Positions 10,763-19,495 of a stretch of DNA of 58,248 nucleotides are shown in pieces. Both the position numbers and the translations under genes were made by a program. Within the stretch, counting starts at the first letter, position 1; every line of letters starts with the position of its first letter. A model generated the notes under the pieces. That model made no database searches and was not told the origin of the DNA. It worked only from the letters and a program-made list of their open reading frames with translations. The DNA lies in the IMG/VR virus record IMGVR_UViG_3300021197_000769, positions 1 through 58,248 of that record. The stretch is one strand, 5' to 3'. The stretch comes from a virus.

Positions 10763-12529
10763 TTAAGATTTAACATATTTTGAGGATACCGCAAATAATG
10801 TTTTAGTACCACCTACATCTGTGGTGCTGTCGGTACTAATTTTAACAGTTGCAAAGTATCCTTTTATTCCGCTCATGCTATCGTTTGATGCCACTTGCCC
10901 TGGCATACCGAATGGTATACTTTGGGAAACAGCCCCTGTTGAATCAACACCTTTATTTATTAGGTTAGCATAATATTTGTTTTCTTTTCTATCAAATCCT
11001 ACTCTATATGTTATTCCACCTTCAATATATGCGCCCTCATCGTAGCTATATACAAGTGATGTTTTATCTTGATAGTTAATTGATTCTATACTAAGTCCCG
11101 TTGGGTCTGATAAAAAGTAATCCGACTGCCAACCGTTAGACCCTTCGTAGTTTACTGTTTGGAAATTTTTAGAGATATAAACATCGGGATTAAAGGATAG
11201 TATAACCGATGTTGGGTAATACGTTCCATAGAAGTACCCTCTATTATTAATTACACTTTTATCGTAATGTTTCCAAATAGATGCACCTTTGCATGTGTAA
11301 TAACTGCTATTTAATGTACCGCCAAAGCTTGGGTCGTAATCCCAAAAACTTGTCCAAGCATTATTTGATTCATTAAATGATAGTGTGTTGTACGTTTCTA
11401 TATTATCCCCATCATTAAATACTTGTGTTGATACAACATACTTATCATGGTAGTTGTCGTATGCTCCAACAATTTTATCTTTAACATAACTAAATAAAGA
11501 TATTTCTCCAGTATCACCCCCCGACAATGGATTGTCAAAAATAATATCAATATCTGGGTCGGTTTTTCCAATATATATATAAGCTTCAGGTGTAGGAGTA
11601 CTACCGCTGTTAAAAAATATGCCCTTTACATAAAAATTATTAGGGGTTATTCCTAATATACCCATACCTACTTCTATAGTATTAGGAATTTCTGTAGTTC
11701 CCTCGGGTAAATCTAAAATAAGGTACTCATTGCCTGGACCTATTTTTGCCGTAAAAGTATTCTCTTTTGATTTATTTATAGTGGTAACAGTAGCTAAGTC
11801 ATCTCTAAAGAAGTCTCTCATTCCATATGAACTTATTTCCGTTATACCATCTCTTGATAGCCTTAAAATAGCTCCTCTGCTTCTGTCAGAAAAATACATT
11901 CTGTATCCTTTAAAGGCAAAAGATTCTGGGTTTTGACTAATGCCATATTCTCCAGTATATTGGTTAACCTGGCCTAAAACTAACCTTGACGCTGTCAATG
12001 CAGGGTTTCCATCTGCAGTGTATATTGCGTCCTTGTCTATTAAGGCATTACTAACTTTATCTTCCTGAAATATTATTAGGTTGGTATCAGTGGTGTATAA
12101 CTTTTGTATGCCTCCGTATCTTGGGTCAACTTCTTTTGTTATGTTTTCTCCTGTAGAAAAAACGTTAGTTTCGTTTAATCCAGTTAACCGATTGTATAGT
12201 CCAGAGTATATTATTCCGTTGCTAAGTATTAGTTCTGAATCTTCAGACTCTGTTATATAAGCCTTTACTCCAAAATCTACTGATGTATTATTGTATCCTC
12301 CTCGTATCCTAGACTCTTCTATGTACCAATACTTTGTTTGGTAACCCTCAAAAGTTTGCCCGCCTAAAGCATATAGTGGAAATCGGGGATACCCTTCTAT
12401 ATTACTCCATGCTAGTCCAGGCCAAACAGCAGCTCCAGATGATTGCTCAGCAATTACTGGACCAACCCCCGTTGCAACCTTTTTTAACAAAAAAGAATTA
12501 AAGTACTGTACTTCTGTAGTAGCGCTCAT
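10763..12529 (-). CDS. Beta-rich tail structural protein, 588 residues
   Basis: The protein is rich in Tyr, Gly, Ser, Thr and Asn, with many short alternating beta-strand patterns and no membrane segment or enzymatic motif. Repeated aromatic strands are compatible with a beta-propeller or nozzle fold. It follows the 1300-residue nozzle/stabilization protein by 24 bases and precedes the ejection proteins, which places it in the tail. I infer a tail nozzle, spike or adaptor role. Confidence 0.6.
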   Translation of the reverse strand: MSATTEVQYFNSFLLKKVATGVGPVIAEQSSGAAVWPGLAWSNIEGYPRFPLYALGGQTFEGYQTKYWYIEESRIRGGYNNTSVDFGVKAYITESEDSELILSNGIIYSGLYNRLTGLNETNVFSTGENITKEVDPRYGGIQKLYTTDTNLIIFQEDKVSNALIDKDAIYTADGNPALTASRLVLGQVNQYTGEYGISQNPESFAFKGYRMYFSDRSRGAILRLSRDGITEISSYGMRDFFRDDLATVTTINKSKENTFTAKIGPGNEYLILDLPEGTTEIPNTIEVGMGILGITPNNFYVKGIFFNSGSTPTPEAYIYIGKTDPDIDIIFDNPLSGGDTGEISLFSYVKDKIVGAYDNYHDKYVVSTQVFNDGDNIETYNTLSFNESNNAWTSFWDYDPSFGGTLNSSYYTCKGASIWKHYDKSVINNRGYFYGTYYPTSVILSFNPDVYISKNFQTVNYEGSNGWQSDYFLSDPTGLSIESINYQDKTSLVYSYDEGAYIEGGITYRVGFDRKENKYYANLINKGVDSTGAVSQSIPFGMPGQVASNDSMSGIKGYFATVKISTDSTTDVGGTKTLFAVSSKYVKS

Positions 12530-12553
12530 TTATATATATTTTTATAATAAGTT

Positions 12554-15500
12554 TTAAGGATTGTTAACTCTCAATATAAAAGAGAAATCCTCTATTTTTT
12601 TGGAGCCAACACCAGGGCTAGTAACAACTGTTGGAGTATTAGTTAGCGGAGTCGTAACTATACTGCTAGAGGCTGCATCAAATACTTCCATAGTTATTAA
12701 ATATTCTGTTTGTACATTTGTGTCTTGAGGATTTTGATTTGGTGTGTATAACCCTGGAAATTTAGTATATTCCCACTCAAGAGTAGTAAAATTATAATCA
12801 GCTTCAGTCCTTTCCTCTAAAGACGTAACTGTAGGATTAAATACCTTAACGTTATCTACATTTATTTGTAAAGACTCCTTTAAAGGACTTGCCTGCGTTT
12901 CTGGGTCAAAACTAAGCCTTGCATATTCTGATGCAGTCTTTCTACTATCATAAAACCAAGGATTTCCTGCAAAAAGCTGTGGTAACTTTATGTAAACACT
13001 TTTTATAACTATTGAAAGACCTTGCTTGTAAAGTAAATCGCTAAATGCCCCATTCCTAAAATCAAATGAAAGCCCTGTGTCAATAAACCCTGTACTGTCT
13101 TCTATTGGCAGTTGAAAGTCATATGTACCCCAAAAAGTTGTTGTGCCGCTCCTCGTGATTCTATTGCCACTGTTTAAGTCAGAGTTCATACCGTAAGTGA
13201 ACTGTGTTATATTTTGCTTGTTAGAAACAGAATTATCACCTGTATCAGATATAGGGGGTGAATTTTTTAATATACTTTTTGATGCGTTGACGGTTACATT
13301 GCTTTTTAATACTTCTGTAACACCAGATTGAGCAACCGCAAACTCTATTGTAAACTTGTATCTATCATTAACAGAACTATTGCTCGTATAAACAAAACTA
13401 GCATTTGTAGATGTTTTTATATACCACCCAGAAGTTCCGTTAGCTTCTAACTCAAAAAGATTACTACCTGTTATGTCTACATCGTTTCCTGAAAAAACAG
13501 AAACTATCTTTGCGGTAACAGTAACACCACTCACACCTTGTATATTTAAACCTTGATAATTTTTAACAATAAACGAACTTCCAGGAGTATTTAGTCTAGT
13601 GCCACCCTCAGTACTTTCGGTAAGATTAAAAGACCAATTTTCAATTGCAACAGCCGTTAGACCAGCATCTCCAAATTTTATATCCGTATTAAGCTCAGAT
13701 ATTAGCCCTGATGTACTTGTCTCATAAAATATATCTATTTCAGACCTTGTTGGAGCCGTTTCATAAACATTTAATGTTGTATTTTCAAATGTTATAGGGT
13801 AAGATGTGTCTACAACTGGAGAGAATCCTCCAATTGCACCAATTGTTTTTTGTGTGGATATTCTACCTATAAGCGGATTACGCCCTACCGCATCAAGTTT
13901 GGGCATACCATAAAATGGAGACTTATCATAAGGGCCCCCATCTACGTCTTTATCTAGCCCCGTTTCGTCTCTCAACCCTATACTTACAACCTTGTCTGGC
14001 GTAGTGCTAGGTATAAATTGGAATGATTCTGATATATTTGACTTGTATATTGAGTTAGTAACCCTACCAAATAGTCTTTCTGAACTTGAGAACTGTACTT
14101 GGTTTGGTCCTACCTCATTCAAATCTCTTGGAACTTTATTTATGTTGTCAGAAAATAAAGTTATAAATGCTACACTGTTTGATATTGTAGTAGATGTTTG
14201 TGGTGAATTATTTAGTATACTTGGTAGATATACGTTGTAGTATTCTTGTTCTTTTTGTTGCACTACTAACTTGTAACTGTACCAGCCCAATGGATTTTCT
14301 GAACTATATAATCCAGCATACCCTGGCGAAGAAATTTCAGATGGTATTAATTTATTCCACAAAGCTTTAATTGAACTACCTCTATATACATTAGGTCTTT
14401 CACCTTGCCCTGAAATAAATTCTGTATTAGCAACATTATACTTATTGTACCCTGTTGCAAACTCAGAAAGTATAACATCTGATTGCCTTCCATACCTATC
14501 AGATAATACCACACCAAGTGTGTAAGACCTGTTTTGCTTTAGCACGTGGTTTGGGTACTCTATTTCGCTGTAGGAGCCAAATTGTCCTAGCTTTGCTTTT
14601 TCTCCTAAAGATATACTATATCCTAAGGTTTTTGGTCTAGCAGTTCTTACCAAATAATTTCCATACATCACCCTATTACCGGCAACTTCTTGGGACTTAG
14701 CCCTAATTGGTACCTTGTCAGAGGCTCTTGATGTTTCGTTTGATGGTAAGGTTTTTATAGGTGCCTGAGATGTATAGTTGTATGTTATTCTATTTGTGTC
14801 TGTTATGGCTCGTAACTCTTCAGTCGTAATAGTGTTAACAACCTTGATAGCCACTTGATCTGACTCCTTATATAGAATATCAATTTCTTTTACATGTAAG
14901 TCGTCTGGCAAAGCACTAACAGTTGAAACACCCTCTGGCATAGTAATAACTATCCCCACAGTGTTCACTTTGTTTTCCATAAATGAAACTATCGTACTCT
15001 GCACAGCGTTAACTTCATCTGACTCTGCTGCGTCATCATTTATGTTAGTGGGTCCCCCGCCGGTATCATTTTGTTTATCTAGAAAATATCCATCCTGTTT
15101 TGGTATAAACGCCGCCTGCGTAAATGGTGCTGCAAGAGAGTACTCGTCGTTGTCGTACTTGAACCTATAGCTAAACCTAACAAACTTATCTGAAAGATAT
15201 TCGCTGTCCCCTTTAAAATTAGCATCATAGTACGGGTTAGCGCCTATAAGAACTTCTCCAGATATTGGAGCGGTTGATGCTGGGGAATATGTTATTGTAA
15301 ATGGTTGGTTAGGCCTATTAGTACCTGGTGTATTAGCGGTTACACCTGTTATTTTTGTTTTAGAGGCTAGGGTTATATCATCTGTAGTAATATATGTACC
15401 AATCCAATTATCTAATTGGTTGTAGTTAGCAGGCCCAAATTTAGGGTCTGCAATTTCAAATGTATTAGTAGTCGCATTTGAAACAGTCCAATATTGCATA

Positions 15501-16456
15501 CCAGGCAACCCTTCAGAGGTTACGTCCTTCATTGTGGAATCTTTAAAAAGATTGCCATCCCGAACTAATAGCTTTATCTCTCCTATCATATTAGACACAG
15601 GGCCTATTGCTTGGTCTAAAAGGGCGGCATCTATTGTAACTTCTTGACCCGCTGCGTAGCCACTGCCAGTTGTAAACGTAGGAAAGTTAGTAGCATATAC
15701 GGTTGCGGCTATTACTTCATTGTTAAGCGCATATATTGCGTACTGACCCTGTTGGCCAGTTCCAGACCCAAACGCTCCTAAATATGTTCCGTCATTGATA
15801 CTTGTTGGCTGCTGAATAACCCGCATTGGGCTGTTGTCCAATAGGCTGCCCACCGAACTGTTTGCCGCCAACATAGGAGGCTGCCATGGATAGTACTTAG
15901 CAACAGATATGTTGTCTTCATTACTATAATACCCAGGTGTTTCTAGCGCTTTTTTAACATTTATTTTTCTTGGTTGATTTCTGTCATCTGTAAAAAACAA
16001 TAAATCCTCTAATAGATTTATGCCAAGAACTGGTTTTGTTTTTGAGAAATTTAAAAATGCTCCACTGACAAGTATGCTACCTTGAGCTGTATTTACGTCG
16101 TACATACATATATAATGGCTTGAGCCAACAAAAGTAATTCCTGAAATTACCTCTGTATCTGATGCAAAGTTATCTAAACCACTAGCCGATGTATCATTCC
16201 AGTTTGTAATAAAACAAAATAATCTGTCCCCTGCATTGTCTATGTAAAATCCTATTATCTCAAGGCCTTTATCTGTAAGACCAAAATCTGTTTCTATTAT
16301 ATTTCCAGGAACATTTTGTAGCTGTCCTGAATCTCCTCCCTCAGAGTTTATTATAACAGCGTTTCTTGCATCTATATACTCTTTATTTGAAATTAATCTA
16401 GGGGTAAGATCCTTGTTCATCTTAGCCCCTAGAAAAAGATTTTTAACCTCTGCCAT
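12554..16456 (-). CDS. Tail nozzle/stabilization protein, 1300 residues
   Basis: The N-terminus (AKMNKDLTPRLISNKEYIDA, about residues 11-30, then RNAVIINSEGGDSG) is the opening seen in the large stabilization or nozzle proteins of crAss-like and related Bacteroidetes podoviruses. The rest is beta-rich and contains a TTGSGYAAGQEVTI patch like the GxxYxxGD inserts of phage structural proteins. It lies directly behind two connector-like proteins, with 3 bases between stop and start. The role, by family and position, is the tail tube/nozzle equivalent to T7 gp12 or P22 gp10. Confidence 0.7.
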   Translation of the reverse strand: MAEVKNLFLGAKMNKDLTPRLISNKEYIDARNAVIINSEGGDSGQLQNVPGNIIETDFGLTDKGLEIIGFYIDNAGDRLFCFITNWNDTSASGLDNFASDTEVISGITFVGSSHYICMYDVNTAQGSILVSGAFLNFSKTKPVLGINLLEDLLFFTDDRNQPRKINVKKALETPGYYSNEDNISVAKYYPWQPPMLAANSSVGSLLDNSPMRVIQQPTSINDGTYLGAFGSGTGQQGQYAIYALNNEVIAATVYATNFPTFTTGSGYAAGQEVTIDAALLDQAIGPVSNMIGEIKLLVRDGNLFKDSTMKDVTSEGLPGMQYWTVSNATTNTFEIADPKFGPANYNQLDNWIGTYITTDDITLASKTKITGVTANTPGTNRPNQPFTITYSPASTAPISGEVLIGANPYYDANFKGDSEYLSDKFVRFSYRFKYDNDEYSLAAPFTQAAFIPKQDGYFLDKQNDTGGGPTNINDDAAESDEVNAVQSTIVSFMENKVNTVGIVITMPEGVSTVSALPDDLHVKEIDILYKESDQVAIKVVNTITTEELRAITDTNRITYNYTSQAPIKTLPSNETSRASDKVPIRAKSQEVAGNRVMYGNYLVRTARPKTLGYSISLGEKAKLGQFGSYSEIEYPNHVLKQNRSYTLGVVLSDRYGRQSDVILSEFATGYNKYNVANTEFISGQGERPNVYRGSSIKALWNKLIPSEISSPGYAGLYSSENPLGWYSYKLVVQQKEQEYYNVYLPSILNNSPQTSTTISNSVAFITLFSDNINKVPRDLNEVGPNQVQFSSSERLFGRVTNSIYKSNISESFQFIPSTTPDKVVSIGLRDETGLDKDVDGGPYDKSPFYGMPKLDAVGRNPLIGRISTQKTIGAIGGFSPVVDTSYPITFENTTLNVYETAPTRSEIDIFYETSTSGLISELNTDIKFGDAGLTAVAIENWSFNLTESTEGGTRLNTPGSSFIVKNYQGLNIQGVSGVTVTAKIVSVFSGNDVDITGSNLFELEANGTSGWYIKTSTNASFVYTSNSSVNDRYKFTIEFAVAQSGVTEVLKSNVTVNASKSILKNSPPISDTGDNSVSNKQNITQFTYGMNSDLNSGNRITRSGTTTFWGTYDFQLPIEDSTGFIDTGLSFDFRNGAFSDLLYKQGLSIVIKSVYIKLPQLFAGNPWFYDSRKTASEYARLSFDPETQASPLKESLQINVDNVKVFNPTVTSLEERTEADYNFTTLEWEYTKFPGLYTPNQNPQDTNVQTEYLITMEVFDAASSSIVTTPLTNTPTVVTSPGVGSKKIEDFSFILRVNNP

Positions 16457-16459
16457 ATT

Positions 16460-17398
16460 TTATGATTTTATCCATTTAGATTTTCCTCTCATTACTTGGG
16501 TTATTTCCTCAAGCTTAATATTAGATAATCTTATTTTAGCATTCCTTAGTTTAGCACTTCTTTCTCTTTTTAATCGCTGAACAATATATTCTGGCTGATT
16601 AATACGTGTAGATATGATCGCATGGCTTATATGGGCATACATGGCGTCCTCTATCATTTTAGGGACCCTAGTATCCAAATCATAAGCTAAACCGTCTGAG
16701 ATGTACTCTATGACGATCAACTTATCTTTTAAGTTACTTGAGAATGTAAAGACTCCTCTTACGTCATCAACGCCAAACCATCCGTTCTTTTGAACTAATG
16801 CGGGATCTTCCCCATATCTTTGGCCATATGCTGCACCCCAATAAATATTCCCAACATATTCGTCAGCAAAATCATAGCCCTCATTTAAAGATTTCGCATC
16901 ATATAACCCTGTTATCTTTTTAGTATCAGCTTCTCTCCATCTTGATACTGTTTGTGGCGGGTCAGTGTCTATGTTTTCACCAGAATTATCTTGTATGGGA
17001 ACGCCCGTAGAGTCTTGCTCTAAGGCTTCTGCTGGATTTATTGTAAGGTTTGTATTTGGGTATATAATTCTTTTTACCCCCAACTTATCAATGTAAGATA
17101 ACCTAACATAATTTACATAGTCTTGGGGCATTATGGCTGTTAGACTCGGAGATATAGTTAACTCTTGAGACTTTATAGTCTTTAGTGTGTCGTAACTAAA
17201 TTCTTGCATCCCACGTTTTGCGTGAAATATTACATCAGTCCTTTTAACACTTGGTATTAATTTACCTGCTCCAACGTATGCAACAATAAAGTTATTAATA
17301 ACATCGTTTAAAGAAGTGTACTGATAGCCCCCATAATTATCGCCATCATAGTATTCTGCATTATTTTCGGTGATTAAACCACCATTTGGATTTGGCAT
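16460..17398 (-). CDS. Head-tail connector/ring protein (tail tubular A-like)
   Basis: This 312-residue protein contains the segment KRTDVIFHAKRGMQEFSYD (about residues 53-71), seen in ring or tail tubular A-type proteins of crAss-like phages and relatives. It ends in a basic helix (about 275-300, rich in Arg/Lys) that could contact DNA or the portal. It is followed after 3 bases by the nozzle gene and preceded after 6 bases by a second connector, so the pair likely forms the stacked rings below the portal. Confidence 0.65.
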   Translation of the reverse strand: MPNPNGGLITENNAEYYDGDNYGGYQYTSLNDVINNFIVAYVGAGKLIPSVKRTDVIFHAKRGMQEFSYDTLKTIKSQELTISPSLTAIMPQDYVNYVRLSYIDKLGVKRIIYPNTNLTINPAEALEQDSTGVPIQDNSGENIDTDPPQTVSRWREADTKKITGLYDAKSLNEGYDFADEYVGNIYWGAAYGQRYGEDPALVQKNGWFGVDDVRGVFTFSSNLKDKLIVIEYISDGLAYDLDTRVPKMIEDAMYAHISHAIISTRINQPEYIVQRLKRERSAKLRNAKIRLSNIKLEEITQVMRGKSKWIKS

Positions 17399-17404
17399 AT
17401 CTTA

Positions 17405-18484
17405 TTAGCTTTTTTCGTTTATTTCTTCTTTCTGTATTTGACTTGCAGCAACCTGTATAACTTGTGGGTCTTTTATTACAACCCCAAAGTAAAATAGCAC
17501 TTTCATAATAAAGCTTGTTTGCTCTGCTACATCTAACTCTATATCCGTAGAGCCGTATGTGCTACCAGAGTTTAAGTCTTGCGCCCTTAGAGTAATTGTT
17601 GGGCCTATAGATTCAGGTGGAGGATTAGGGCCAATAGGGGGATAAGATAAAGCCCCATTACTTACGGTGAGTATATCACCTGCTTGGTAGTTTTTACCAC
17701 CAGATACCACATTAATATCTGAAATTACTTCGTTACCAACTGTTCCGCTAACTATTATTGTAAACTCAAGTCCAGACCCTGCTGGATTAAGCTGTGTATA
17801 AGCTACCCCGTTATATGTACCTAATTGAATATTTGATGCTTCGGCCGTAATGCTGTCATTTAGTGTTCCAAGACCAACGTTAACTCCTGTCGCTTCATAA
17901 ACATTAGTATCATAAATATATTGTCCTACAGGTCCAATAGTATACCCCCATCTAGGGTCTTTTGGCTTTCTTAGAAAGTTAACAGATATGTCACTTGTTA
18001 TGGTATCAGGTTTTACAAATAGCTTGTCGTTTTCAAGCAAATAAGTTGGAAAAGATGTTGTTGATTTAGTTAGTGGGGATTTTTGAATGTTATAGAAATC
18101 CATTCTTTGCAGTCTCTGAAGCTCAGTTGTATCATTATATACTACAGAGCCTAACGAATAAAGCTCTACTTCATCACCATAAGAATCTGTTGTTGGCAAT
18201 GAAAAGTAAGCAGGTGTTGTTCCTACTGTTGGCACATAGGTTGATGTACCAAAGGTTTTAAATATGGAAAGATGCTCGTCAATAGCGGCAACTCTATCCG
18301 CATAATCTGTGTCAGACTGAGACACTCTTAATTGTTGGTTTAAAGAGTTGGTATAGTCGCCAAATATTTCTAGCTGTACCTGAGTGGCAATCTTATTAAA
18401 CTCATCTGGAGTTACATAACCTCTTTCCTCCTTATTAAGGATTAGCAGTACAGTCTTATATACGGTATTTACATTTATTGCCAT
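17405..18484 (-). CDS. Second head-tail connector/ring protein with an inserted domain
   Basis: The N-terminal segment (about residues 5-40, containing LNKEERGYVTPDEFNK) and the C-terminus (ending QIQKEEINEK) resemble ring proteins of marine flavophages and crAss-like phages. Between them, at about residues 195-315, is a Gly/Ser/Thr-rich insertion with SGGKNYQAGDILTVS, a GxxYxxGD-type beta module found in phage structural proteins. It is the first cistron after a leader hairpin (18508-18537) and a promoter-like box (18538-18553), which suggests separate transcription from the capsid genes. Confidence 0.65.
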   Translation of the reverse strand: MAINVNTVYKTVLLILNKEERGYVTPDEFNKIATQVQLEIFGDYTNSLNQQLRVSQSDTDYADRVAAIDEHLSIFKTFGTSTYVPTVGTTPAYFSLPTTDSYGDEVELYSLGSVVYNDTTELQRLQRMDFYNIQKSPLTKSTTSFPTYLLENDKLFVKPDTITSDISVNFLRKPKDPRWGYTIGPVGQYIYDTNVYEATGVNVGLGTLNDSITAEASNIQLGTYNGVAYTQLNPAGSGLEFTIIVSGTVGNEVISDINVVSGGKNYQAGDILTVSNGALSYPPIGPNPPPESIGPTITLRAQDLNSGSTYGSTDIELDVAEQTSFIMKVLFYFGVVIKDPQVIQVAASQIQKEEINEKS

Positions 18485-18507
18485 ATTTTTATTTTGTTTT
18501 ATTATAT

Positions 18508-18537
18508 GGGTAGACCAACGGTTAAGTTAGCCTACCC
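18508..18537 (-). promoter_or_regulatory. Leader hairpin in front of the ring protein gene
   Basis: Two 12-base arms (18508-18519 and 18526-18537) pair fully as minus-strand RNA with two G-U wobbles. On the plus strand the same two positions would be mismatches, so the structure belongs to the leftward transcript. It is followed by A-rich, not U-rich, sequence, so it looks more like a 5' stabilising or processing hairpin than a classical terminator. Confidence 0.6.
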
Positions 18538-18553
18538 TTATAAATATAGTTAC
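18538..18553 (-). promoter_or_regulatory. Candidate late promoter box (copy 1)
   Basis: Read leftward, the sequence is GTAACTATATTTATAA. Similar boxes occur at 33348-33361 and 40642-40655, each a short distance upstream of a leftward gene start. Function is inferred from recurrence and position only. Confidence 0.4.
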
Positions 18554-18556
18554 GTG

Positions 18557-19411
18557 TTATCCGAACTTTTTCTCTATGCTCGAATATACTTGCATGCCTT
18601 CATCAGTTTTAAACCAACGAGCCAGCGCAGAGTATGGGTGCTCTTCAAAAGGGACTGTCATAAGTTTCTTCCCATTTGATGCCCACATAAAGGTTTTTTG
18701 ATCCGGAGATATAGATAATATTCCAGCTTCAACCGCTCTAATGCCAAAACTTCTAAGCTCTACATTTTCGTCATTCGCTAGACTTATAAATAAAGCAGGA
18801 TTACTTTTAGCGAGTAACATTAAATCTCGCTTAAGCTCTTTACTTGTCATTTTATTAACAGAAGTTCCTAATTCTGTTCTAAGAATTGCTTCTGCGTGGT
18901 CTATGTCTAATCCTTGTGCCAATACTAGAGCTTCTATTTCAAGATTAATATCTTCTAATTCATCTACTGCAACAGCAACATCATCTTGCTCTTTATATGT
19001 CCTGTTTTTTTGTGGGTGGTATAAAGATAATAACTTTTGTAAGCTTTGTTTTTGCTTTGGAACCATTAATACACCATTTTTAAAAACAATATGAGCTAAT
19101 GTTGATGGGCCTTCTTGTTCATCAACAAATACTGACACTTGGTTTGTTGCATACCTAAGCTCCCTTTCATATCCTAACTTTTCGTCAAAGTACATTAAGG
19201 GGTGTCTTTGTGAGTGTTTTGCCGTTAAAGTAAATGTTAATGGAGAAACTCCATTAGCTAAATAGTACATTCTATCTTTAATCTCCCATCCAGATTTTAA
19301 TTCTTTTTTTTCAATAACCGGAACAACCATAACAGGTTCTTCTTGTATAATTTGTTTTTTAGGAGCTACATTTTTTGTAGCTGCCTTTATTTTTTTGGCT
19401 TTTGTTTCCAT
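18557..19411 (-). CDS. Unknown head-region protein, 284 residues
   Basis: I do not recognise a family. The first 35 residues are Lys/Pro-rich and probably disordered. The middle (about 40-130) is mixed beta, and the C-terminal half is helical, with an acidic stretch near 140-160. The gene lies between the major capsid protein and the connectors, the usual place for a head completion, decoration or head-tail joining protein. The ATG at 19411 follows an A-rich leader downstream of the post-capsid terminator hairpin. Confidence 0.65.
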   Translation of the reverse strand: METKAKKIKAATKNVAPKKQIIQEEPVMVVPVIEKKELKSGWEIKDRMYYLANGVSPLTFTLTAKHSQRHPLMYFDEKLGYERELRYATNQVSVFVDEQEGPSTLAHIVFKNGVLMVPKQKQSLQKLLSLYHPQKNRTYKEQDDVAVAVDELEDINLEIEALVLAQGLDIDHAEAILRTELGTSVNKMTSKELKRDLMLLAKSNPALFISLANDENVELRSFGIRAVEAGILSISPDQKTFMWASNGKKLMTVPFEEHPYSALARWFKTDEGMQVYSSIEKKFG

Positions 19412-19431
19412 AATATATAATAAAATTTAAT

Positions 19432-19478
19432 AAAAAAATAAAAGTAATAGTTACCCCCGCCTAGTTGACGAGGGCAAC
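19432..19478 (-). terminator. Hairpin terminator or attenuator after the major capsid gene
   Basis: Two 10-base arms (19450-19459 and 19469-19478) pair completely in leftward RNA, with two G-U wobbles, around a 9-base loop. Downstream in that direction the RNA is U-rich, with a T run near 19432-19438. It lies 18 bases after the capsid stop codon, so partial termination here would raise capsid mRNA over the genes that follow. Confidence 0.7.
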
Positions 19479-19495
19479 ATTACAATAATTAACTA

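Noticed and set aside
9994-10773. Open frame of 259 codons on the plus strand
   Set aside because: It lies opposite the gp14-like gene and is hydrophobic low-complexity sequence produced by reading Ala/Lys-rich codons backwards. No leader and wrong direction for the arm.
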